From Nocardia yamanashiensis NBRC 100130 (GTDB lineage Bacteria > Actinomycetota > Actinomycetes > Mycobacteriales > Mycobacteriaceae): a stretch of DNA of 64,000 bases. How positions within the stretch are numbered: position 1 is the stretch's first letter; every line of letters begins with the position of its first letter. Of this stretch, positions 1 to 7,683 are shown piece by piece. Position numbers and translations under genes: made by a program. The notes beneath the pieces are model-generated. The model was given only the letters and a program-made list of their open reading frames with translations. It ran no database searches and had not been told where the DNA came from. The DNA lies in assembly GCF_001613325.1 (NCBI RefSeq), contig NZ_BDCD01000021.1, forward strand, positions 62,001 to 126,000. Reading direction: 5' to 3'.

Positions 1-322
1 TCGAGCCATAGTCACTGTTTGCTGATCGTGTGCTCGAGTCCACAACCAGGAAAGATTCCGTACGGTCGGCAGGTTGCCTGGGCACGTCGCCCGGACCGTC
101 GGCGCACCCGCCCGAAGTGTCCGGAGAAATAGCCCGCCTCTGCCCGGTTTGCCGGAACCCCTTGCGGGGAAATCTGTTTCATTGCAGGTGAGAGGCCCTA
201 CCGGAGCTGCGTCGGGTAGGTCTCGGAAGCCGAGTCCCCGCGTTCGCTTCAGTGGTGCAGTCAACTGAGGGACCGTCGCCGGCCTGCTTTACACTGGAGA
301 ACGCGCAGGTAGTGGAGGATCG

Positions 323-340
323 ATGAAGAAGCCCAGCTAG
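323..340 (+). CDS. Possible leader mini-ORF (MKKPS) upstream of gltBD
   Basis: ATG AAG AAG CCC AGC TAG encodes a five-residue peptide. GGAGG at 314-318 lies four bases before the ATG, and a TACACT -10-like hexamer lies about 27 bases upstream. The stop codon falls inside nested hairpins (AGCCCA/TGGGCT, TAGG/CCTA, GCAC/GTGC), so ribosome occupancy would compete with RNA folding. The codons are not rich in Glu or Gln, so a classical amino-acid attenuator sensing the product is not supported. Whether it is translated is unknown. Confidence 0.3.
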   Translation: MKKPS

Positions 341-662
341 GCACGATTATTAGTGCGACCTAAGTTGGTTGGGCTCGAGTCCTGACTTATCGTTTGCTCT
401 TACGCCGAACGCGACAAGTTCGGCAATTCTCCCCATAAGGCGGGCACCCGATCGGTGCCCAGACTAACGGTGGAGAACGGCACGGCAGGTAGCCAGCACG
501 TAAGGGCTGAGTTACCGCCGAGCACCCGACTACGTACGTGAACCGAAGCGGGTGGACAACTGGAGAGTTGACTGCACGGGAAGGCCATCAGCGCGGCTGG
601 TCTCCGAAACGTCCGGGCGCAGTCTAGACGGAGGCATTCGACGGCGGCCGCATTCATGTGGC

Positions 663-691
663 CACAAAAAACCGAAGGCCTGTTTTTTGTG
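663..691 (+). promoter_or_regulatory. Perfect 10-bp inverted repeat just upstream of gltB
   Basis: CACAAAAAAC (663-672) and GTTTTTTGTG (682-691) are exact reverse complements separated by nine bases. The right arm ends 11 bases before the gltB ATG, next to the ribosome binding site. It is A/T-rich in a GC-rich genome. It could be a regulator's operator or an RNA hairpin limiting ribosome access. It argues against translation starting at the upstream in-frame GTG at 658, because the repeat would then be coding. Confidence 0.55.
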
Positions 692-702
692 AAGGCAGAG
701 GC

Positions 703-3700
703 ATGACGCAACTTCCTGGCCACAGGTCCCCTGGACCCCGCGGGCTTTATGACCCGGCGAACGAACACGACGCCTGTGGTGTCGCATTCGTCGTCGACAT
801 GCACGGCCGTCGCAGCCGCGACATCGTCGACAAGGCCATCACGGCCCTGCTGAACCTGGAGCACCGTGGTGCCGCCGGTGCCGAGCCGAACTCCGGCGAC
901 GGCGCGGGCATCCTGATCCAGCTCCCGGACAAGTTCTTCCGTGCAGTGGTCGACTTCGATCTTCCCGCCGAGGGCTCCTACGCCACCGGTATCGCCTTCC
1001 TGCCGCAGGCTCGCCGCGAGGCCGCCCGCGCCGGTTACGGCGTGGAGAAGATCGTCCGCGAAGAGGGCCTCGAGGTCCTCGGCTGGCGTGAGGTGCCGAT
1101 CGACGGCTCCTCGCTGGGCGCACTGTCCCGCGACGCCATGCCGACCTTCCGGCAGATCTTCATCGCCTCGCCCAAGGACGCGGCCGAGCAGCTCTCCGGC
1201 ATGGACCTGGAGCGGCGCGCCTACGTCATCCGCAAGCGCATCGAGCACGAGCTCGGTAAGCAGGGTGCGGGTGAGGGCAGCGTCGGCAAGGAATCGGTCT
1301 ACTTCCCGAGCCTTTCCGGTGAGACCTTCGTCTACAAGGGCATGTTCACCACCCCGCAGCTGCGCGCCTTCTACCTGGACCTCCAGGACGATCGCGTGGA
1401 GTCGGCGCTGGGCATCGTGCACTCCCGCTTCTCCACCAACACCTTCCCGTCGTGGCCGCTGGCGCACCCCTTCCGGCGCGTCGCCCACAACGGCGAGATC
1501 AACACCGTCTCCGGTAACGAGAACTGGATGCGGGCGCGCGAGGCGCTGCTGAACTCCGATGTGTTCGGCACCGACTCCGAGGGCAACAACCGCCTGGAGA
1601 AGATCTTCCCCGTCTGTACCCCGGGGGCTTCGGACACCGCTCGTTTCGACGAGGTCCTGGAGCTCCTGCACCTGGGCGGCCGCAGCCTGCCGCACGCGGT
1701 GCTCATGATGATCCCCGAGGCGTGGGAACGGCACGAGTCCATGGACCCGGCCCAGCGCGCCTTCTACCGCTACCACTCCTTCCTGATGGAGCCGTGGGAC
1801 GGCCCGGCCTCGGTGTGCTTCACCGACGGCCGCTACGTCGGCGCGGTGCTGGACCGCAACGGTCTGCGCCCCGGCCGCATCTGGGTCACCGAGGACGGCC
1901 TGGTCGTGATGGCCTCCGAGGTCGGCGTCCTGGACATCGACCCGGCCACCGTGGTCCAGAAGACCCGCCTCAAGCCCGGCCGCATGTTCCTGGTGGACAC
2001 CGAGCAGGGCCGCATCATCAGCGATGACGAGGTCAAGTCGGCGCTCGCCAACGAGCACCCGTACCAGGAGTGGCTGGACAACGGCCCGACCAAGCTGTCG
2101 GACCTGCCGGATCGCCCGCACGTGCACATGTCGCACGATCGCGTGCTCATCCGCCAGCAGATTTTCGGGTACAGCACCGAAGAGCTCAACATCCTGATGT
2201 CGCCGATGGCGCAGACCGGTGGCGAGGCGCTCGGCTCCATGGGCACCGACACCCCGATCGCGGTGCTGTCGTCGCGGCCGCGCCTGCTGTTCGACTACTT
2301 CTCGCAGCTGTTCGCGCAGGTCACCAACCCGCCGCTGGACGCCATCCGCGAAGAGGTCGTCACCTCGCTGCGCAGCATGGTCGGCCCCGAGGCCGATCTG
2401 CTGAACCCGGGACCGGAGTCCTGCGGTCAGATCACCCTGACCCAGCCGATCCTGGACAACGACGAGCTGTCCAAGCTGGTCCACATCAACGACGACGGCT
2501 CGCACCCGGGCCTGCGTTCGGTGGTCGTGCACGGCCTGTACCCCGTCAAGAAGGGCGGCAAGGGGCTGCGCAAGGCCATTGCCGCTGTGCAGCAGCAGGT
2601 TTCGGCCGCCATCGACGGTGGCGCGCGCATCATCATCCTGTCCGACCGCGAGTCCAACGAGAAGCTGGCGCCGATCCCGTCGCTGCTGCTCACCGCCGCC
2701 GTGCACCATCACCTGGTGCGCGAGCGCACCCGGACCAAGGTCGGCCTGGTGGTGGAGGCCGGTGACGCCCGCGAGGTGCACCACATGGCCCTGCTGATCG
2801 GCTTCGGCGCCGCCGCCATCAACCCCTACATGGCCTTCGAGTCGATCGAGGACATGCTGGAGCGTGGCGCGCTGCAGATGCCCGGCAGCACCGGCGATCT
2901 CGCGGCCGACTACAAGAAGGCCGTCTACAACTACAACAAGGCCGCCGGCAAGGGCGTGCTGAAGGTGATGTCCAAGATGGGCATCTCCACCATCGCCTCC
3001 TACCGCGGCGCGCAGCTGTTCCAGGTCGTCGGCCTGGGCCAGGAGCTGGTGGACGAGTACTTCACCGGCCTGAAGTCGCCGCTGGACGGCATCGGCCTGG
3101 ACGACATCGCGGGCGAGGTGGCCGAGCGCCACAAGGTCGCGTTCCTGGAGAACCGCAACGAGCGCGCGCACCGCGAGCTCGAGGTCGGCGGCGAGTACCA
3201 GTGGCGTCGTGAGGGCGAGTACCACCTGTTCAACCCGGACACGGTGTTCAAGCTGCAGCACGCGACCCGCTCGGGTCAGTACTCGATCTTCAAGGAGTAC
3301 ACCAAGCTGGTCGACGACCAGTCCGAGCGCCTGGCCTCGCTGCGCGGCCTGTTCAAGTTCAAGTCCAAGGGCCGCAACCCGATTCCGATCGAAGAGGTCG
3401 AACCGGCCTCGGAGATCGTGAAGCGGTTCTCGACCGGCGCCATGTCCTACGGCTCGATCTCGGCCGAGGCGCACGAGACCCTCGCGGTCGCGATGAACCG
3501 CCTGGGCGGTCGCTCGAACTCCGGTGAGGGCGGCGAGCACCCGGCGCGCTTCGAGCCGGAGGAGAACGGCGACTGGCGGCGCAGTGCGATCAAGCAGGTT
3601 GCTTCCGGCCGCTTCGGCGTGACCGCGCACTACCTGACCAACTGCACCGACATCCAGATCAAGATGGCGCAGGGCGCGAAGCCCGGCGAGGGCGGCCAGC

Positions 3701-5352
3701 TGCCGGCGCACAAGGTGTACCCGTGGGTCGCCGAGGTCCGGCACTCCACCCCGGGCGTCGGCCTGATCTCCCCGCCGCCGCACCACGACATCTACTCGAT
3801 CGAGGATCTGGCGCAGCTGATCCACGACCTGAAGAACGCGAACCCGCAGGCGCGGATTCACGTGAAGCTGGTCGCGGAGCCCGGCGTCGGCACCGTCGCC
3901 GCGGGTGTGTCGAAGGCGCACGCGGACGTCGTGCTCATCTCGGGCCACGACGGCGGCACCGGCGCTTCGCCGCTGACCTCGCTCAAGCACGCGGGCGGCC
4001 CCTGGGAGCTCGGCCTGGCCGAGACCCAGCAGACCCTGCTGCTCAACGGCCTGCGCGACCGCATCGTGGTGCAGGTGGACGGTCAGATGAAGACCGGCCG
4101 CGACGTCATGATCGCCGCGCTGTTGGGCGCGGAGGAGTACGGCTTCGCCACCGCGCCGCTGGTGGTCTCGGGCTGCATCATGATGCGCGTCTGCCATCTC
4201 GACACCTGCCCCGTGGGCGTCGCGACCCAGAACCCCGTTCTCCGTGAGCGTTTCACCGGCAAGCCGGAATTCGTCGAGAACTTCATGCTGTTCATCGCCG
4301 AAGAGGTGCGTGAGCTGCTGGCTTCGCTGGGTCTGCGCACGCTGGACGAGGCCATCGGCCGGGTCGACCTGCTCGACACCGCCGAGGCCAAGGCGCACTG
4401 GAAGGCCAGCAAGCTGGACCTGTCGCCGATCCTCGACGATGTCGAGACGGCGTTCATGTTCCAGGATCGCCGCGCCACCAAGACGCAGGACCACGGTCTG
4501 GACAAGGCCCTCGACAACGAGCTGATCGCGCAGGCCGCGGACGCGCTCGAGCGGGGCAAGCCGGTCAAGATCGACACCAAGATCACCAACGTGAACCGCA
4601 CCGTCGGCACCATGCTCGGCCACGAAGTGACCAAGCTGTACGGCGGCGTCGGCCTGCCCGACGACACCATCGACATCACGTTCACCGGTTCCGCCGGTAA
4701 CTCGTTCGGTGCGTTCGTCCCGGCCGGCATCACGCTGCGGGTCTTCGGCGACGCCAACGACTATGTCGGCAAGGGTCTTTCCGGTGGCCGCATCATCGTG
4801 CGCCCGGCGCAGTCCGCGCCCGAGGCGTACGTGGCGGAGCAGAACATCATCGCGGGCAACGTGATCCTGTTCGGCGCCACCAGCGGCCAGGCCTTCATCC
4901 GCGGTGTCGCGGGCGAGCGCTTCTCGGTGCGCAACTCGGGTGCGACCGCGGTCGTCGAGGGCGTGGGCGACCACGCCTGCGAGTACATGACCGGTGGCCG
5001 CGTGGTCATCCTCGGTGAGACCGGCCGCAACTTCGGTGCGGGTATGTCCGGCGGTATCGCGTTCGTCTACAACCCGAACGGGACCTTCGAGAAGAACCTC
5101 AACACCGAGCTGGTCGATCTCGAGGCGCTGTCGGCCGACGAGGCCGCATGGCTGCGCGACACCATCGGCCAGCACAAGGCCGAGACCGGTTCCGCTGTGG
5201 CCGAACGCATTCTGAGCGACTGGTCGCAGGAGGTGACCAAGTTCGTCAAGGTCATGCCGCGCGACTACAAGAAGGTTCTACTCGCCATCTCCGAGGCCGA
5301 AAAGGCCGGCCGGAACGTGGACGAGGCGATCATGGAGGCCGCTCGTGGCTGA
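703..5352 (+). CDS. gltB: Glutamate synthase (NADPH) large subunit
   Basis: GltB transfers the glutamine amide to 2-oxoglutarate, giving two glutamates; with GltD it forms cytoplasmic GOGAT. The 1549-residue product has the full family architecture: an N-terminal Ntn glutaminase domain (about 25-430) whose catalytic cysteine is C25 in ACGVAF, a central domain (about 480-770), an FMN-binding synthase domain (about 830-1200) and a C-terminal GXGXG beta-helix (about 1270-1500, with GSAGNSFGAF). The 3Fe-4S cysteines are C1158, C1164 and C1169 in GCIMMRVCHLDTCP. I chose ATG 703 over the in-frame GTG at 658 because it follows GCAGAGG and leaves a short propeptide of usual size before the catalytic Cys. 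gltD follows after 29 bases, so the two form an operon. Confidence 0.98.
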   Translation: MTQLPGHRSPGPRGLYDPANEHDACGVAFVVDMHGRRSRDIVDKAITALLNLEHRGAAGAEPNSGDGAGILIQLPDKFFRAVVDFDLPAEGSYATGIAFLPQARREAARAGYGVEKIVREEGLEVLGWREVPIDGSSLGALSRDAMPTFRQIFIASPKDAAEQLSGMDLERRAYVIRKRIEHELGKQGAGEGSVGKESVYFPSLSGETFVYKGMFTTPQLRAFYLDLQDDRVESALGIVHSRFSTNTFPSWPLAHPFRRVAHNGEINTVSGNENWMRAREALLNSDVFGTDSEGNNRLEKIFPVCTPGASDTARFDEVLELLHLGGRSLPHAVLMMIPEAWERHESMDPAQRAFYRYHSFLMEPWDGPASVCFTDGRYVGAVLDRNGLRPGRIWVTEDGLVVMASEVGVLDIDPATVVQKTRLKPGRMFLVDTEQGRIISDDEVKSALANEHPYQEWLDNGPTKLSDLPDRPHVHMSHDRVLIRQQIFGYSTEELNILMSPMAQTGGEALGSMGTDTPIAVLSSRPRLLFDYFSQLFAQVTNPPLDAIREEVVTSLRSMVGPEADLLNPGPESCGQITLTQPILDNDELSKLVHINDDGSHPGLRSVVVHGLYPVKKGGKGLRKAIAAVQQQVSAAIDGGARIIILSDRESNEKLAPIPSLLLTAAVHHHLVRERTRTKVGLVVEAGDAREVHHMALLIGFGAAAINPYMAFESIEDMLERGALQMPGSTGDLAADYKKAVYNYNKAAGKGVLKVMSKMGISTIASYRGAQLFQVVGLGQELVDEYFTGLKSPLDGIGLDDIAGEVAERHKVAFLENRNERAHRELEVGGEYQWRREGEYHLFNPDTVFKLQHATRSGQYSIFKEYTKLVDDQSERLASLRGLFKFKSKGRNPIPIEEVEPASEIVKRFSTGAMSYGSISAEAHETLAVAMNRLGGRSNSGEGGEHPARFEPEENGDWRRSAIKQVASGRFGVTAHYLTNCTDIQIKMAQGAKPGEGGQLPAHKVYPWVAEVRHSTPGVGLISPPPHHDIYSIEDLAQLIHDLKNANPQARIHVKLVAEPGVGTVAAGVSKAHADVVLISGHDGGTGASPLTSLKHAGGPWELGLAETQQTLLLNGLRDRIVVQVDGQMKTGRDVMIAALLGAEEYGFATAPLVVSGCIMMRVCHLDTCPVGVATQNPVLRERFTGKPEFVENFMLFIAEEVRELLASLGLRTLDEAIGRVDLLDTAEAKAHWKASKLDLSPILDDVETAFMFQDRRATKTQDHGLDKALDNELIAQAADALERGKPVKIDTKITNVNRTVGTMLGHEVTKLYGGVGLPDDTIDITFTGSAGNSFGAFVPAGITLRVFGDANDYVGKGLSGGRIIVRPAQSAPEAYVAEQNIIAGNVILFGATSGQAFIRGVAGERFSVRNSGATAVVEGVGDHACEYMTGGRVVILGETGRNFGAGMSGGIAFVYNPNGTFEKNLNTELVDLEALSADEAAWLRDTIGQHKAETGSAVAERILSDWSQEVTKFVKVMPRDYKKVLLAISEAEKAGRNVDEAIMEAARG

Positions 5353-5381
5353 CATGACGTTCGATTGTCAGGAGATCGTAA

Positions 5382-6851
5382 ATGGGTGACGCACAAGGCT
5401 TCCTGAAGCACACTTCCCGGGAACTGCCGAAGCGCCGTCCGGTCGAGTTGCGACTGCTGGACTGGAAAGAGGTCTACGAGGAGAAGTTCTCCCACGAGAC
5501 CCTGCAGAAGCAGGCCAGCCGCTGCATGGACTGCGGTATCCCCTTCTGCCACAACGGCTGCCCGCTCGGGAACCTGATTCCCGAGTGGAACGACCTGGTG
5601 TACAAGGGCGCGTGGAAGGAGTCGTTCGATCGGCTGCACGCGACCAACAACTTCCCGGAGTTCACCGGCCGCCTGTGCCCGGCTCCGTGCGAGGCGTCCT
5701 GCGTCCTGGGCATCAACCAGGATCCGGTGACGATCAAGCAGGTCGAGGTCGAGATCATCGAGAACGGCTTCGACGAGGGCTGGGTCACCCCGGTCTACCC
5801 GACCCGCCTGACCGGCAAGAAGGTCGCCGTGGTGGGCTCCGGCCCGGCCGGCCTCGCGGCTGCCCAGCAGCTGACCCGCGCCGGTCACACCGTGACCGTG
5901 TTCGAGCGCGACGACCGCATCGGCGGCCTGCTGCGCTACGGCATTCCGGAATTCAAGATGGAGAAGCGGTTCATCGACCGCCGCATCGCCCAGATGGAGG
6001 GCGAGGGCACCATCTTCAAGACCGGCGTGAACGTGGGCGTCGACATCACCGCCGACGAGCTGCGCGCGCAGTTCGACGCCGTGGTGCTGGCCGGTGGCGC
6101 GACCATCGCGCGTGACCTGCCCATCCCGGGTCGCGACCTGGACGGCATCCACCAGGCCATGGAGTTCCTGCCGCTGGCCAACCGGGTGCAGCTGGGCGAT
6201 CAGATCACCGACGAGGACGGCCTGCCGCGCATCAACGCGCGCGGCAAGAAGGTCGTCATCATCGGCGGCGGCGACACCGGCGCGGACTGCCTGGGCACCT
6301 CGCACCGCCAGGGTGCGGAGTCGGTCCACCAGTTCGAGATCATGCCGCGGCCGCCGGCCGAGCGCGCGGGTTCCACCCCGTGGCCGACCTACCCGCTCAT
6401 GTACCGCGTCTCCTCGGCCCACGAGGAAGGCGGCGAGCGCGTGTTCTCCGTCAACACCGAGCGTTTCGTCGGTGCGGACGGCAAGGTCACCGGCCTGCAG
6501 GCGCACGAGGTCAAGATGGTGAACGGCCGCTTCGAGAAGGTCGAAGGCACCGACTTCACCCTCGAGGCCGACCTGGTGCTGCTGGCCATGGGCTTCGTCG
6601 GACCGCAGAAGAACGGTCTGCTCGAGGGCCTGGGCGTGGGTTACGACCAGCGCGGCAACGTCAAGCGCGACAACGATTGGGCCACCACGGTTCCCGGCGT
6701 CTTCGTCGCCGGTGACATGGGCCGCGGCCAGTCGCTGATCGTGTGGGCCATCGCGGAGGGTCGCGCCGCGGCCGCCGCCGTGGACAAGTTCCTGGAGGGC
6801 GAGACCGCCCTGCCGTCGCCGATCACCCCCACCATGGTGGCGCAGCGCTGA
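5382..6851 (+). CDS. gltD: Glutamate synthase small subunit
   Basis: GltD takes electrons from NADPH through FAD and passes them to the Fe-S clusters and FMN of GltB. The 489-residue protein begins with a cysteine-rich cluster-binding domain (CMDCGIPFC, GCPLGN, then CPAPCEASC). It then has an FAD-binding GSGPAGLAAA fold near residue 150 and a second dinucleotide site (GGGDTGADC) near 290. The C-terminal GDMGRGQSLIVWAIAEGR is typical of the family. Length is normal. AGGAG precedes the ATG by a suitable distance. Transcription from gltB probably ends at the strong hairpin at 6880-6915. Confidence 0.98.
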   Translation: MGDAQGFLKHTSRELPKRRPVELRLLDWKEVYEEKFSHETLQKQASRCMDCGIPFCHNGCPLGNLIPEWNDLVYKGAWKESFDRLHATNNFPEFTGRLCPAPCEASCVLGINQDPVTIKQVEVEIIENGFDEGWVTPVYPTRLTGKKVAVVGSGPAGLAAAQQLTRAGHTVTVFERDDRIGGLLRYGIPEFKMEKRFIDRRIAQMEGEGTIFKTGVNVGVDITADELRAQFDAVVLAGGATIARDLPIPGRDLDGIHQAMEFLPLANRVQLGDQITDEDGLPRINARGKKVVIIGGGDTGADCLGTSHRQGAESVHQFEIMPRPPAERAGSTPWPTYPLMYRVSSAHEEGGERVFSVNTERFVGADGKVTGLQAHEVKMVNGRFEKVEGTDFTLEADLVLLAMGFVGPQKNGLLEGLGVGYDQRGNVKRDNDWATTVPGVFVAGDMGRGQSLIVWAIAEGRAAAAAVDKFLEGETALPSPITPTMVAQR

Positions 6852-6879
6852 TTCAGCCTCCGGGCTGAGACGGAACTAT

Positions 6880-6915
6880 GAAGCGCCCGTGGACCTTACG
6901 GTCCACGGGCGCTTC
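6880..6915 (+). terminator. Strong hairpin terminator after gltD
   Basis: A perfect 16-bp stem (6880-6895 with 6900-6915) closes a TTAC loop and is followed by GCGATTTTG. It sits 28 bases after the gltD stop and before the convergent regulator gene, so it may work in both directions. Confidence 0.85.
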
Positions 6916-6923
6916 GCGATTTT

Positions 6924-6955
6924 GAGGGGGTTTGGGGGCCGCCCCCCAAACCCCT
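6924..6955. repeat. GC-rich intergenic palindrome (copy A of a dispersed family)
   Basis: GAGGGGGTTTGGGGG pairs with CCCCCCAAACCCCTC with one bulged G. It lies between the gltD terminator and the 3' end of the minus-strand regulator gene. Similar palindromes built on GGGTTT/AAACCC and GGGGC/GCCCC occur at 14147, 19354, 19514, 32435-32499 and 36723-36775, always outside genes. Confidence 0.6.
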
Positions 6956-6962
6956 CTCAGCC

Positions 6963-7556
6963 TCAGCTCGGCTGCGGGCGAGTCATAGTCACCGTCAGGT
7001 GAATCGGGTTGTCGTCCACCGGGAGCCAGCGATTGCGCAGGGTGGCGGGGTGGGCGACGACGTCGCGGGGGCCGAAGCTGTACGTGCCGACGCCCTCGAA
7101 TTCGATGTCGAGGCGACCGCGGACGACGTAGATCGCCACCTCGCCGTCATTGTCGAGTTGCCACCATTCGGAGGCGTATTGCCCCGGGGCTATGACGTAT
7201 TCACTGATGTCCAACTGGGAATCGGTGCCCAGGGTCATGAAGCGGCCGATGGCGGAATCCGGGCGATCGGCCACGGGGATCAGATCGCCTTCGTCGGCGC
7301 GCACGATGCGAACCAGTTCGGCGGCGGGGGAGGGGGCGGGGAGCAGCGTTCCCGGGGATACCCCAAGGGCTTCGGCCAATCGGTAGATGGTGAAAACCGA
7401 AGGGGTGGAAGCGCCGCGCTCCAGCTGCGACAGGAACGCCTGGCTGATACCGGCTTTCGCGGCGAGGGCGCGGGTGGAGAGCCCGGCCTTCTCGCGCAGC
7501 TCACGCAGCAGCGCGCCGACTGATCTGGCTACTCGGTCCTCTTCGAGGGATTCCAC
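6963..7556 (-). CDS. XRE-family regulator with C-terminal cupin domain
   Basis: This 197-residue protein has a helix-turn-helix of the Cro/XRE type at about residues 12-70 (ALLRELREKAGLSTRALAAK, then ISQAFLSQLERG), followed by a cupin fold at about 115-190 (PGQYASEWW, DGEVAIYVVRGRL). Proteins of this type usually regulate neighbouring transport and catabolism genes, with the cupin sensing a small molecule. The gene is divergent from the permease-oxygenase-deaminase operon across 127 bases containing several inverted repeats, so local control of that operon is likely. The ligand is unknown; it may be a nucleobase or derivative. Confidence 0.88.
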   Translation of the reverse strand: MESLEEDRVARSVGALLRELREKAGLSTRALAAKAGISQAFLSQLERGASTPSVFTIYRLAEALGVSPGTLLPAPSPAAELVRIVRADEGDLIPVADRPDSAIGRFMTLGTDSQLDISEYVIAPGQYASEWWQLDNDGEVAIYVVRGRLDIEFEGVGTYSFGPRDVVAHPATLRNRWLPVDDNPIHLTVTMTRPQPS

Positions 7557-7601
7557 CGGGCGGATTCACCTGACCTTAACCGTCACCGACTGCTGTCGTA
7601 A

Positions 7602-7682
7602 CTCGATATGGCAATTCTGATTGCTCAGAGCGATCAGCTCCGGGCATTGCCCACAGCCTATCGAGTAATCAGGAGTTGCCAT
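7602..7682 (+). promoter_or_regulatory. Interleaved inverted repeats between regulator and permease
   Basis: Two pairs of inverted arms occur here: CTCGATA (7602-7608) with TATCGAG (7659-7665), and ATGGCAATTCTGATT (7608-7622) with AATCAGGAGTTGCCAT (7667-7682), the latter nearly exact. The right arm covers the permease ribosome binding site (AGGAG at 7671-7675) just before the ATG at 7684. GAGC/GCTC lies between. These are probable binding sites for the divergent XRE-cupin regulator; the pairing order (crossing rather than nested) suits protein binding better than one RNA hairpin. Confidence 0.5.
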
Positions 7683-7683
7683 C

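Larger units (their letters stand above)
1..702 (+). promoter_or_regulatory. Long structured leader region upstream of gltB
   Basis: No convincing full-length gene is seen in these 702 bases. They hold a series of short inverted repeats: CCTACC/GGTAGG with an outer GAGA/TCTC near 190-235, AGCCCA/TGGGCT enclosing TAGG/CCTA and GCAC/GTGC at about 330-375, GCCGAAC (404-410)/GTTCGGC (418-424) and GGGCACC (442-448)/GGTGCCC (454-460). A possible -10 hexamer TACACT lies at 290-295, ahead of a mini-ORF with a good ribosome binding site. The pattern suggests a long, structured 5' untranslated region or a small RNA gene on the plus strand. I could not match it to a known riboswitch class, RNase P, tmRNA, SRP RNA or SAM-IV, and I saw no convincing GlnR box. 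Confidence 0.45.

Noticed and set aside
74..268. 64-codon frame in the gltB leader
   Set aside because: No ribosome binding site, composition of random GC-rich DNA, and it crosses several hairpins; more likely non-coding.
500..620. Possible GlnR binding site (GTTAC near 515, GAAAC near 607)
   Set aside because: The second half-site does not match at the required six-base spacing, so no full GlnR box is present.
400..5175. Long open frame of about 1590 codons on the minus strand opposite gltB
   Set aside because: An artefact of very high third-position GC: the plus strand encodes complete GltB with all its domains and cluster cysteines, and the antisense product is low-complexity and His/Asp/Arg-rich without a recognised fold.
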